Source: Paramacrobiotus metropolitanus (Eukaryota; Tardigrada; Eutardigrada; Parachela; Macrobiotidae). Taken from it: a stretch of 33,193 nt of DNA. Positions 22,060 to 31,970 of this stretch are shown here, in pieces. Position 1 is the first letter of the stretch. Each line of letters begins with the position of its first letter. The DNA is taken from contig NW_026570595.1 of the NCBI RefSeq assembly GCF_019649055.1, forward strand, positions 1-33,193. The letters are read 5' to 3'. The position numbers were made by a program, and so were the translations under genes. Below the pieces are notes generated by a model. It was not told where the DNA came from. It searched no databases and was given only the letters and a program-made list of their open reading frames with translations.

Positions 22060-23286
22060 TTACATGGAGCGTTCATCCTCGTTCTCCTGCGGCAGCGTCG
22101 GCAACTGCGTCACATCAAAGCGCACCTTCTTCGGCCGACACCAATCCGAGTCTACCTGACTGGCTACACTGGGATTGCGGACTTTACCGTGCCGTTTATC
22201 CTGCTCCAAAAAACCTCGAAAATTCAGGCGTGCCGAGGCGTTGGACGCGTTCGAAGGCACGTCCTGACTGCACCCGGCCTCCGTTTCCTCCTTCCCAGCC
22301 GACATGCGGAACGTCCGCGTCGTATCGTGGAAGCGCACCGGCGAGAAGTTCTCCCCCACCACGGACGACCAGTCAACGGTCGGCAGGGCATCACTGCCCG
22401 TTGCCGGGGAGAAGAGGACTTCGGCGGCGCGACGACGGGGCGATGGCACACGGTGACAGCTTGCAGTGTCTTTGTATACCAGTTCACAGTGCGCAGACGT
22501 CTTGGATGCTTCTTGGGCGTCTTCTTGGGCCCACCAGTGGCAGCGTCAGGACGATCCGTCGCCATCTTTTTGTGCGCGCCAATCGGAGCTCTGGGATGTT
22601 TGCCAGCCGTTGGTCGATGTTTAGGCAGCGCCGTCGGTTCCAGCATGGCAAGACGGCTCATTGTGGATAACTCGTCATCCACGAAGCATTTCCAGTCCAT
22701 CGGAAATCCGCACTGAAACAGGTGAGTACAAGCCGCCGAGAATCCGTTCTCCCTCATTTGCGTTTTGTCACAGGGGCCATCTAGTTGGTACAGTGATCCG
22801 CTAGCTACCAAAGAGTCAAAGACACAGACAACGTCAGTTTAAGAATGCAACGCCAATCTGTCCACAGCTTATGCGGACAGGTTAGTTATATCATGCGCAC
22901 CAGAATTACTCGTACAAGTACAATTTAAGGTAATTACAAAATTAATCAGGTAAGGTACGCGCCTATGAATAACATCAAACGTCAAGATGTCGAATCCTCC
23001 AATTTTCGAAAATAAAATAGCTACGAGTACATTAAAGCTCGTCTTCGCGTTATTACATAAGCCAGTGCAGTTACGTACTTACTGGTTTGATTGTCTGCTT
23101 GCTGATGCGCTTGGACACTCGGCCAGCCGTGATCTTATGTTGCTTCTGGTCCGGTCCAGCGGGAATCCATCCACACAGTCGTGGATACTTCTTGTATCCT
23201 TGCGGCAGAAGATACCAGTCACGTACTGATCGGGAGACGCGTTCCGTGGGTACCATCACGGATTCTGGATCCATATTCGTCAACAT
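22060..23286 (-). CDS. Basic protein with an RVxF-type motif, family not recognised
   Basis: Two exons: 23286-23083 and 22712-22060, joined in phase 0, about 285 residues. The N-terminal exon contains VRDWYLLPQGYKKYPRLCGW and a basic segment ending KRISKQTIKP. The second starts CGFPMDWKCFVDDEL and then carries a Lys/Pro tract (GGPKKTPKKHP) that could act as a nuclear localisation signal. Near the C-terminus KKVRFDV fits the PP1-docking consensus RVxF. The protein is otherwise low complexity (Ser, Pro, Arg). Exon 2 is one base short; the missing base lies near the GG at 22504-22505. Because the gene lies 3 kb from a PP1-binding kinetochore protein, the RVxF match is worth noting, but short motifs occur by chance. 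No function is assigned. Confidence 0.6.
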
Positions 23287-24466
23287 ATGGCATGAGAAGC
23301 AATGAAATCAACAATCAAAGCACCATGCAGTGGAACGAGCGTGAATGCTAGCCTGTTAGAAAGAAAAACAAAATCTAAATTTATAACAGCAACTGAGGGC
23401 ATGAATTTAGGTAGGGTTAGTAAGAGGAACAAATTGTCCTACCAAAAACAAATTCTTGATTTTCAGTAGTACCGAAGGAAAAAACATTACGCAAAATATA
23501 AAGCAGGGCAAAAGCAATGCGGAGCCAGCGAAGGCAGACGGTTTACAAATCAACTTGCACACAGCGAAGTTCTATTTCAGTGCAAAACGTACATACTGCA
23601 TTGTAATTATCTGTATTAATGACCGTGGTCCAACTCCACCAACTGCGTACGTACAAGTACAGTTGCACAGTACTGTATTAAACAGTACTGTGTATTTAAC
23701 TGAAACGTGCTCAACAGCTGCGAAGTATAAATAATAATAATTGTGTATCATTATTGTATGTATGTATTAAGTTATGGCACGTGCGTTATCATTAACTGAG
23801 GGTTAGACTAAACATTCCATCAGTTATCAAGGAGAAAACATTTTGCAACCACGCACTTGTTGATCTGTTCAATCAAGTGTGTTTAGGCAGTATGTCACCC
23901 TTATAAACAGCTGGGTGGTGGTGTTCTTCTCAAAAATCGCTTATCAGTTTAATTTGGTTACAAATAAATACTAAATAGGTAATAACATTCACCACCGGCA
24001 TACATTGAAAACTATATGGGATTTTCGATTAGTTTGCTCTGTTTTGCAGCGATGTCGCCCAGATAGAGCCGAAAATATAGATATACTTTAGAAGGTAGGA
24101 CGACCAGCATCGAGTTTAAGTACATTATCGTAAAAATTTATTTATTTGACAATAAGTAGTGCCGCACTACGAAAACACAACAACAATACGGTATGGCACT
24201 TTTTATAAAATATGTTCGCAAATTAACTGTTAATCTAAATTGTCGAACTGCCGGTGTCAGTGTGACCTTTGGTCGCCGGTAATAAACATGTTGATAAACA
24301 TAGGCTCTTTCCGCTTTGCATACCGTTGCAATGAACCCGGCGATCATCTGCGATAAGACCTCTTCGGGGAAATATATGTATTTCCACTGGTGACGATGAA
24401 TTAACCAACTCGATGAGATTGGTATCGCTGCAGTTGCCATATACAGTACCCTACTAGTAGGAGTCC
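23287..24466. other. Intergenic region without recognisable genes
   Basis: No coding exon, RNA gene or long repeat found. GTAC-containing words are common (tactcgtacaagtac near 22911 and the run around 23645-23690). It should contain the promoter of the minus-strand gene on its left. Confidence 0.5.
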
Positions 24467-24474
24467 TATAAAAG
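24467..24474 (+). promoter_or_regulatory. TATA box of the Cys-rich peptide gene
   Basis: TATAAAAG sits 176 bp upstream of the start codon. Transcription starting about 30 bp downstream would give a leader of roughly 150 nt. It is the clearest core-promoter element in the window. Confidence 0.6.
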
Positions 24475-24649
24475 CCGCTCAGTTTTCGGGAGTTAAACAC
24501 AAATGAAGTACTGTAGTCATTCGCTTTCCAGTGTCGCGTCTTCTTGTACCTTGATCCCACATTTTTCCCCGTCAAACGCTAGATAAAGCGCTGCGGACCG
24601 TGACCTTTTCATCCCCTCGGTTCTCAAGGACGTCCATTTCATCGTAGCC

Positions 24650-24892
24650 ATGCATCGCCAGTGTCTCGGCATTCTTCTGCTGCTGTGCTGCGCGGCCATC
24701 ACCAGTGCCCTGGACCACGACGTGTGCAAGGATTTCGGGGACTGCTGCGGCCTGTGCTATACGGGTGGTGGTGAGAGTGCTCCGAATGCGTGCAATTCGT
24801 GCTGCAAGCAGCCCATGCATGGACAGGGCAAGGACTGGAAGTTCAACAACGGCCACTGCAGTGACGCCGGAGCGTGCTGGTGCCGCGTTTAG
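24650..24892 (+). CDS. Secreted ten-cysteine peptide, macin/defensin-like
   Basis: A single exon of 80 codons. MHRQCLGILLLLCCAAITSA is a typical signal peptide. The mature part of about 60 residues has ten cysteines in the order C, CC, C, C, CC, C, C, C. The CxxCC step, the later GxC and the terminal CxC (GACWC) fit a cysteine-stabilised alpha-beta fold. The GGGE segment followed by ACNSCCK resembles the macin group (theromacin, hydramacin). Such peptides are secreted and usually antimicrobial. The assignment rests on spacing only; another secreted Cys-rich family is possible. The gene has its own TATA box and an AATAAA at 25046-25051, and it shows no frame damage. Confidence 0.75.
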   Translation: MHRQCLGILLLLCCAAITSALDHDVCKDFGDCCGLCYTGGGESAPNACNSCCKQPMHGQGKDWKFNNGHCSDAGACWCRV

Positions 24893-25045
24893 TACGTTGT
24901 GCCAGTATGTATGCTTTATGTACGTAAAACTGTAAATTCAGTATGACCGCTGTAATGTTGTTTATTATATAATTATAGCATTCCTGACGTTAAAACTGGT
25001 ATACGTTAATGTTTACAAAATCGTTTCAATGTTTCAAGGAGCACG

Positions 25046-25051
25046 AATAAA
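25046..25051 (+). terminator. Polyadenylation signal AATAAA
   Basis: AATAAA 154 bp after the peptide gene's stop codon; further AATAAA words follow near 25070. Confidence 0.5.
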
Positions 25052-25146
25052 GCTCTGTACTCGTTGTAAATAATAAATAAATATGGTTTGTTCCGTGGAC
25101 TGTATCGGTTCTGCTAAGTAATTTAGTAGCCCTATTCCATTAAGTA

Positions 25147-26145
25147 CGAGGAGGGGGTAAATGAGCTCGATGCACCCGAGCAAGGGGTAATAGAGCTCGT
25201 TATCTGTCACCGTGCCTGTGCAACACGGCCAGCCACCAAGAGACGGCAGCCCGTGCTATCACGCAGAACACCTGCAGCAGTAGTGATGTGCTACTACAGC
25301 TTCCTGCTACCTTACTTACTATTTACTAATCTTCCAAAACTTTTACTTACTATTACTTACTATTAACCTCAAAAATTTTTCAAATGCACTATTACTTACT
25401 ATTCCCATTTTTCCCAACCCTTACTTACTAATTATACTAAATAAATTTAATTTAATTTGTAACTCAATGTTATTATCATACTGAGACGGCTTGCATTTCA
25501 TGAAGGAATTAAAGTTACTGTACTTTATGCGAATATATGGTCTGTAAAAGGCAAAATGTAACAATTACAACTGTGCTTTAACACAAATCGGCTTGCCGGG
25601 CTGTGCTGCATTTCACTGTGTTTCAAATGCCTATAATTATACGTAACGTAACCGCAGTTTCGGGTTGGCGGTACATTGCGTTTACGTGAACAGCACTACC
25701 ACCGTCTGCTAGAGCACCAACTTTAGTATGCAAAGCCGTTAATGATGAACCCACCCAAGTACAGCAATGAGTTTTTTATCTGGTTATTCGCTAAATTTCT
25801 ATTAGTAAATGAATTAGTAAATAACTTTTATTTAACGAAAGCTAAATCTTACAATTTACTTACTATTTACTATTGTAGCTGAATATCTACTTACTTTTAC
25901 TAATTTTGCCTCATAAACTTTACTGTTTACTACATTTAATTTTAGGGAAGCTTTTACTAATTAAATAGCATTTATTTAGTTTTATTTAGTAGCACATCAC
26001 TATGCAGCAGTCACTGAGCCCGATAGATTTTTGTATAGCACGGGCTGCCGTCTCTTGGTGGCTGGCCGTGTTGCACAGGCACGGTATTGACAGAAGCTCT
26101 ATTACCCCTTGCTCGGGTGCATCGAGCTCATTTACCCCCTCCTCG
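25147..26145. mobile_element. Palindromic MITE copy 1, split by a nested element
   Basis: The ends are long inverted repeats starting cgaggagggggtaaatgagc, flanked by TA at 25145-25146 and 26146-26147. Without the nested insertion (25281-26002 plus one 8-bp duplication) the element is 269 bp, like the 270-bp copy at 27331-27600. It has no coding capacity. A TA target and foldback structure suggest mobilisation by a Tc1/mariner-type transposase, but the family is inferred only from the TA. The right arm has decayed relative to copy 2 (around 26085-26095), so this copy is older. Confidence 0.85.
25281..26002. mobile_element. Non-autonomous hAT-like element nested in MITE copy 1
   Basis: A 722-bp insertion with perfect 16-bp terminal inverted repeats (TAGTGATGTGCTACTA at 25281-25296 and its complement at 25987-26002). 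It is flanked by the 8-bp direct repeat TGCAGCAG at 25273-25280 and 26003-26010. Eight-bp duplications and ends beginning TAGTG are characteristic of hAT transposons. The interior is AT-rich with repeated TTACTTACTATT words and has no transposase frame. The other MITE copy has the uninterrupted TGCAGCAG site. Confidence 0.88.
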
Positions 26146-26147
26146 TA

Positions 26148-26731
26148 TATAAAATAAATTCAGGTTATTGTTTGTGCAGCCAGTAGAAACTTCCAGATTG
26201 TAAATTTTTACGGTGGTCGATATAACGCAAAAACTAAAGTCAATAGTGTGGAAAACTTCCGTTAATCAGATAGCACGAACTTGACTGAATTACGAACATA
26301 TGTTGGCGTGGAAAATGGCAGCAAAAATGCTCTATGCGTATCTAGGCACTACTGCAAACGACTTCTAAACACCGGAAATAAGCATGTTTTATGCAGAGTT
26401 GTACCCTTAAGGGTACAACTCGATGCCCAAGATCGGGCATCGGTCCATCTCTAAAAAGTAAGACATTCACTTCCTGGAACAGTATCAATACGGCTGAAGC
26501 CCTGCAGAGTTTTTCGATCGTATCATTTTTTTGGCTTGAAAACGACCTTCGAAAGCGCACAATTAACCGAGTGCCTGTACAGATAAAGCTAAAGACATGC
26601 ACAAGTTCTATATAAAATCTATATATGTCAGCAGCGAAGGAAGTAATTTGGCTAATATTGTTCTGTGAGGGCATGGTCTTTAAAATTTCTATTTGTATAC
26701 GTATACACGTAGATATAAAAGCTGAATTAAA
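26148..26731. other. Upstream region of the LRR gene
   Basis: No gene seen. A short perfect inverted repeat (agttgtacccttaagggtacaact, 26397-26420) is the only notable structure. An ATATAAAA at about 26713 is too close to the start codon to be a convincing TATA box. Confidence 0.45.
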
Positions 26732-27348
26732 ATGGCCGCAATTCATTGTGTAACCGGTCTTTTTTTAGCAGTTCTTATTTATCAAGTCAATTTAAACCAA
26801 GCTGCATCTGGTAAGCCCCATTCGTCGTGCCGGTATTATTCGCCAGACCTCAGATACCAGATCAATTTAAATTTACAAAGTTCGATGTTAGCCAAATACC
26901 TACTGACGTTCGCACTATACGTCTGACCTGTCCGAACAGTCACCATGCGGGTGTTTACTGCAATACGCTGAAGCGGAACGCACAGCCGTTTCCTGGGCGG
27001 TCACAATTGCACTCAGTGGCATTGTATGGATTCCAGCTGGACGATGGTGCCAAATTTCTCACGACGGCTTTACTTGGGAACGTCAAGCAGCAGATAGATA
27101 AACTGGACATTCGCTATTCCAAATTTAATAAGCTGGATGCGGAAAGCTTTAGAGGATTCAGTGCACTGAAGACTTTAATAGTCGAAGGAAATGAATTAGT
27201 CGACATCGCGGCGGATACCTTCCAGTTTTTGGGCGCCAGGTCACCGATTTTGTCTGACATCAGTTTAGGAAGCAATCGCATTGTGTCATTTGACTGGTCT
27301 ACCTTGAAGCCTATGGCTGATTCTTTGGTACGAGGAGGGGGTAAATGA
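26732..27348 (+). pseudogene. Secreted leucine-rich-repeat protein, interrupted by a MITE
   Basis: The start codon opens a signal peptide (VTGLFLAVLIYQVNL). Exon 1 is 26732-26810. A phase-1 GT-AG intron of 50 bp (26811-26860) then joins in frame to IPTDVRTIRLTCP. If that intron is not real, a one-base frame shift would be needed instead. Leucine-rich repeats follow (IDKLDIRYSKFNKL, FRGFSALKTLIVEGNEL, SDISLGSNRIVSFDW). The frame then enters the MITE at 27331 and ends at TGA 27346-27348. Right of the element the same frame continues for about 15 codons to TAA at 27648-27650. The domain is short for this class, so the coding 3' end may have been lost. It could also still be translated as a slightly altered protein. 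Confidence 0.65.
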
Positions 27349-27600
27349 GCTCGATGCACCCGAGCAAGGGGTAATAGAGCTCGTTATCTGTCACCGTGCC
27401 TGTGCAACACGGCCAGCCACCAGAGACGGCAGCCCGTGCTATACAAAAATCTATCGGGCTCAGTGACTGCTGCAGGTGTTCTGCGTGATAGCACGGGCTG
27501 CCGTCTCTTGGTGGCTGGCCGTGTTGCACAGGCACGGTGACAGATAACGAGCTCTATTACCCCTTGCTCGGGTGCATCGAGCTCATTTACCCCCTCCTCG
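27331..27600. mobile_element. Palindromic MITE copy 2, intact, in the LRR exon
   Basis: A 270-bp foldback element flanked by TA (27329-27330, 27601-27602). The arms of about 110 bp are almost identical inverted repeats (the left lacks one A in the ccaccaagagac word), around a 50-bp centre containing tgcagcag. The arms of this copy match each other more closely than those of copy 1, so it is the younger insertion. Confidence 0.9.
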
Positions 27601-27650
27601 TACGCTTTAATCTGTCTGCAAAGTGGTGCAAACCGTACAGTATATTGTAA

Positions 27651-28414
27651 ATGTATTGTGCTAATAGGGAACGTAGTAGCAATGGAAATGAACAGTTTAA
27701 AGGTATAAAATGTTCTGTTATTAAACCGCCACAATATATAAATATTTATGTTGTAAAACACAAGACAATGTACAGGCAAAGAAAAACGTACTTTTAATGA
27801 GCAACAAGTGGTACCATACCAATCGTACACCGCTATCAGAGACGGAGAGATACAGTAATTAACAGCGGTAAATCATCATCATGGTTACAGGCTTCTTGGT
27901 ACTTTAGCTGGCCACATTAGTATTGCATAAAGGCTTCCGATATACTTTTTGTGGCCGTGAATCTCTGACAGTACAAGTAGTAAATTCACAGTATATATCC
28001 CAACAGTTATAACTGAATAGCCAATAGCTTAAAACAGTACAGGGCAGGCGCAGTCAAATTTGCTGTACGTAATTTGTTTCTGGAGCGGGATGAAGGCAAA
28101 ATGAGCTTAATTAAGTAAATCCACTGGACATTTTGACACGAAGACATTCCATCACCGTATTTATTCAGCTACGTACGTTCGCTGCTCTGCTTCCTGCTGA
28201 ATTTGACCTGGCATGACGATGGCGGGTATTACTGGAAATGGCATATCGAGTATAACGTTGCAGAGCTCTTCGATTCCGGTTTGCAGTAACACAAGTAACT
28301 GCAAAATATTTAACGCGCTACCAGTTTTCTTATTTAATTTACGAAATATGAATACATTATTAAATATTTATTTCATAAAAGGCTAATAGTGCATGGTAAT
28401 ATTGACCGCTCACA
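27651..28414. other. Intergenic region, no feature seen
   Basis: AT-rich, no plausible exon on either strand. It must hold the promoter of the first receptor gene; no clear TATA box is seen within 60 bp of the start. Confidence 0.45.
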
Positions 28415-29367
28415 ATGAATATCGAATCCGTGCCGTGTTTACGAAACGCTAATTTTTCCACTGATGTAATCGTACCGGCACCCACTGCGTTAGCAATATT
28501 TGCATCAATCAACGTTGTTTCCGATATTATTTGTCTCTACGTCCTGTCACAGTGGAAGAAACCGTCTCCGCCATCTGTACTGATCAATATTGCGGGTTGC
28601 ACTGGTCAGTTGCTCTACGGCATCGCTTTATTCTGCCTCACCATTGCTGACCTTTCGCTAACTAATCCGCCAACGTGGATTTCCTCAGCAGTACCGTCGG
28701 CAATAATCTTTTTCCAAATCTACCAAAGTGCTTCCGTCCTGTTAATTGTTATTGACCGGTGGTCAAGCTTAGAGTTTCCAGTATTTTATGTCGGTCACGT
28801 GTCCCACCGCGCCATTGCTGTCTTAACCGCTGTAATAGTGCTGTCAAACTTATTTATCTACGCACTGATTTTTTCAGTATATCAAAACCAGTTTTACTTT
28901 TCCACGCAAATTCATCTGACGATATTTTGTCTGCAAGAAACCTGGTGGATTGTTTACACTGCCCTTTATTACGCTGCTTGTTGTATGCTCACCGCGACCT
29001 TTCAAGTGCGAATTCTTGTGCTGGCAGCACGTCAACGTCGTAAGCGGAACAAGGGCAAAAACAACGCACCACAGTTGCTCGTATCGCACACCCAATGCGA
29101 TGCTTTTAAGAAAAACGTTGCGGTATCTGTTCACGTCGTCGTGATGATGCTTCTAAATTTTCCTTTCGGATATTGATCATGTCATGGTACATTCTTACCG
29201 GTTTAGGGTACTTAACACCAGTGGAGCATTTGCTGCTCTTATATTGCATAATGCTAAAAGACGTAATCATTATTCCTGTGTTCGTTATTGTGTATCCTCA
29301 GTTTCGCAAAATTTGTCGGAGAGTATTGAAAAATTTTTACAGACGATTGTTACAATTTACTGTCTAA
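28415..29367 (+). CDS. Seven-transmembrane receptor 1, rhodopsin-type, orphan
   Basis: Single exon, about 317 residues. Hydrophobic segments are visible at about 20-46 (FASINVVSDIICLYVLSQW), 56-80, 93-116, 133-156, 178-203 and two more after residue 235. DRW at 114-116 (LLIVIDRWSS) occupies the E/DRY position at the end of helix 3, and a Lys/Arg-rich loop (AARQRRKRNKGK) precedes helix 6. Helix 7 reads IIIPVFVIVYPQFRKI: the NPxxY asparagine is absent, and the Pro-x-x-x-x-Tyr pattern is only similar. The ligand is unknown. One T is missing at 29158-29161, and the frame resumes at once with LTGLGYLTP, matching receptor 2. The 3' end lies in a 139-bp tandem duplication. Confidence 0.8.
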
Positions 29368-29585
29368 CGTTATTGACCGCAGTACCAGTCAATATCGACG
29401 AACTGTGCTTTTCTTGCTCTGAATTAAAAACGTTGCACTGCTGACTAAAATTTGTCGGAGAGTATTGAAAAATTTTTACAGACGATTGTTACAATTTACT
29501 GTCTAACGTTATTGACCGCAGTACCAGTCAATATCGACGAACTGTGCTTTTCTTGCTCTGAATTAAAAACGTTGCACTGCTGACT
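29308..29585 (+). repeat. Tandem duplication, 139 bp x 2, at the receptor 1 3' end
   Basis: 29308-29446 and 29447-29585 look identical. The first copy contains the last ~20 codons and the stop of receptor 1. The second repeats them after the stop, so the protein is unchanged and the copy lies in the 3' UTR. Confidence 0.9.
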
Positions 29586-30279
29586 AATACGCTAAACTTG
29601 ACTAGACCACGATAACTATGGTACTGGTATGTTTTGCAGATAATTACCGATGTATTAGGTTAAAACCGCTACTTGTATTTTGCAAGTATCCACAATTACA
29701 TCACATGAGACTAAGCGAACTGACTAGGTGAAAGGTCACCCGTAATGCATCTGTACAGACCAACATATTATTGTTTTCTTCAAATTAGACTATTCTAAAG
29801 GTTCGTGAGAGCAAGTTGTAGCTTGCACGCAAGATTTTACAGTTGGTTCAAGCTGTTCGGAAAAACTAGAACGATCAGTTGCGTACCGAAACTGGAACAT
29901 CAGTGCATTGTGTGTATTTCAGCTGACAGTTTATATCAAAAATGACAAGTGCAAACTGCAACACATTTTTCAGCTTTCTGTCGGACAAGATGATTTGCAT
30001 TTTGTTTTGCCCAGAGTATCATTAATACAACCGATCTTCCAACCGTCATGAAATTGTCCCAGTTGCGCACTATTTTAGCTTATCAACCTAATACAACGAA
30101 GGTATCGTGAATCACGGATCGTCTCCCATTAAATCGTTCGAATTCGGCATTCACTTATAACTGTATATCTGCCGCCGATCTGCAAGTCATCGTCGACGTA
30201 GAAGGGCGTATGGCACGTTTATGCAGATTTTATTATTGAGTTCTGGTATCAAAAATAGGAAAACAAAACTTTCGAAATT
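29586..30279. other. Spacer between the two receptor genes
   Basis: No gene, repeat or RNA seen. It presumably contains the receptor 2 promoter. Confidence 0.45.
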
Positions 30280-31264
30280 ATGTCTTGTCTTCTGCCTTCT
30301 AATTCTTCACTAGTCAAGCCTTCGTCGATCTCAACCGCATTATCTGTATTCGCGTCCTTTAACCTTGTTTCGGATATTGTATGCTTATACATTCTTTCGC
30401 AATGGAAAAATCCTGTACCGGCTGCCGTGACCACTAACGTCGCTACCTGCGCTTTGCAATTGATATATGGGATTACGTTACTGAGCGTTAATGTTGTTAC
30501 TATGTTCTACGATAACGCTAATACACCCACCTGGATTCCTTATGTTTTTCCCATCGCAGCGACATTTTTTCAAGCTTGCTATAGTACTTCGCTGCTGTTC
30601 GCCATCACCGATCGATGGATCAGCGTAGAATTTCCTGTGATTTTATACCGGACACGTTTCTCATCGATTTGTCATTGTTGCTAACATAATCAACATTGCA
30701 TTCAATCTGACTGCGTGTGCGATAATGTTTTCAGCTGGTCGAGATAAATTAGATTTTTCTTCGGAAATGCGGTTAATGATTATCTGCTTACGTGAACCAT
30801 GGTGGATTGGTTACAACGCGGTATATTACGGTGCCAGTTCCTTGCTAACCTTGACCTTTCAGCTTCGTGTTCTCGTACTGGCTGCACGAGCGCGTCGTAA
30901 GAGGAACAGGATTAACTTCAGCGATAAAAATACTGCAGCTTCATCCGTTAAATCTACAAGTGTTCGGGCAATAGTGGTGGAAGCGATTACCGCATCCATA
31001 CGTTTCCTTATCATGATTGTTCTGAACATGAGCTTTCGGACAATGGTGGCATTATGGTATATTTTAACCGGCATCGGTTATTTGACTCAAGAGCAACATT
31101 TGATTCTCATGTACTGTTCTATGGTCAAGGATATTCTGATTATCCCGGTCTTGTTCCTCATATATCCTCCGTTTCGCAAAATATCGTGGAATGTCTGGAC
31201 GCGAATTTATGGTGTCCTGGGCCAACAGTTGCCATTGCTTTTCCAAACCAAAAAGGGAACGTAA
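30280..31264 (+). CDS. Seven-transmembrane receptor 2, paralogue of receptor 1
   Basis: Single exon, about 327 residues, clearly homologous to receptor 1 along its length: FASFNLVSDIVCLYILSQWK, PTWIP, TDRWISVEFPV, a loop starting GHVSHRF, LRVLVLAARARRKRNR, LWYILTGIGYLT and KDILIIPVLFLIYPPFRKIS. DRW lies at residues 111-113, and again there is no NPxxY asparagine. It is an orphan receptor, probably from a local gene duplication, and divergent enough to be old. One T too many at 30641-30644 breaks the frame between helices 3 and 4; both flanks match the paralogue. Confidence 0.8.
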
Positions 31265-31970
31265 CTCTGCTTCAACACAGCAACAGATATAACTGACTCG
31301 TCGAAATTCTGTATAAAAGGTTTTGTTCTCGGGTTTGCCATGGATGTATTAAGTAGTACCTTTTCCTACTTCCTTTTTGTTATTTAGTTTATTTTTCTAT
31401 TCTTTCATATTTTTAAATATACTTATTGAACTTCCAAAATACAGTACTCAATGTCCGTGTAATGTTTTCCATTAATATCGCCTTGTTGTGTGTTCAGCTT
31501 TCTTCCGTTTCTTTGCAATTATTTTATGCGTCTAATGTACAATACGCCATTGCTGTGTATGGTTGTTTCTCATGTAAAAAGAACCATTTCGCTTTTCGTA
31601 TGTTATGCCTAATAATATTCGCCATTTGGAGTACGTATTGTGTAAGTTAAACACCCAGTACGAGTACCGTTTTGTGCTGCGGTGTTTGCTGGCTAATGTT
31701 GGTACTTTTTGGTGCTAGTATTGACATTATGCCCGAAGCAAAAATTGTCTGCAGAGTAAAACGTTAAATCATGGATCTGGTAACAGATTGTTCGAAAACG
31801 TTGCCGCTGTTTGTGATGAAAGGCAAAAAGTGCTCTGGAGCAGAAGCTATCGTAGAAGTGCTCTAGTAGTTAAACAGGGCTGTGGTAGTCATTAGTCGTG
31901 TTGTAGCAAAACTGATGGTGAGGAGCTCTAATGGTAAGCTATGCGAGGTTTAAATCAGTTTTACAAAACT
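31265..31970. other. Intergenic region, no convincing gene
   Basis: AT-rich. A hydrophobic open frame at 31459-31650 has no homology to the receptors and no good initiation or splice context, so it is not annotated. Confidence 0.4.

Noticed and set aside
24138-24575. 145-codon minus-strand frame upstream of the peptide gene
   Set aside because: It begins at a non-ATG codon, has no recognisable motif, and overlaps the TATA box and leader of the plus-strand peptide gene.
25321-25440. TTACTTACTATT repeats considered as a CRISPR-like or satellite array
   Set aside because: Irregular spacing, no unique spacers, and located inside the hAT-like element; simple low-complexity DNA.
1340-30644. Programmed ribosomal frameshifting as an explanation of the frame breaks
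   Set aside because: Breaks are both +1 and -1, lie in unrelated genes, and share no slippery heptamer or stop-codon context.
31426-31650. Hydrophobic 74-codon frame after receptor 2
   Set aside because: It does not align with either receptor, starts at a non-ATG codon, and has no splice context. Hydrophobicity is expected from T-rich DNA.
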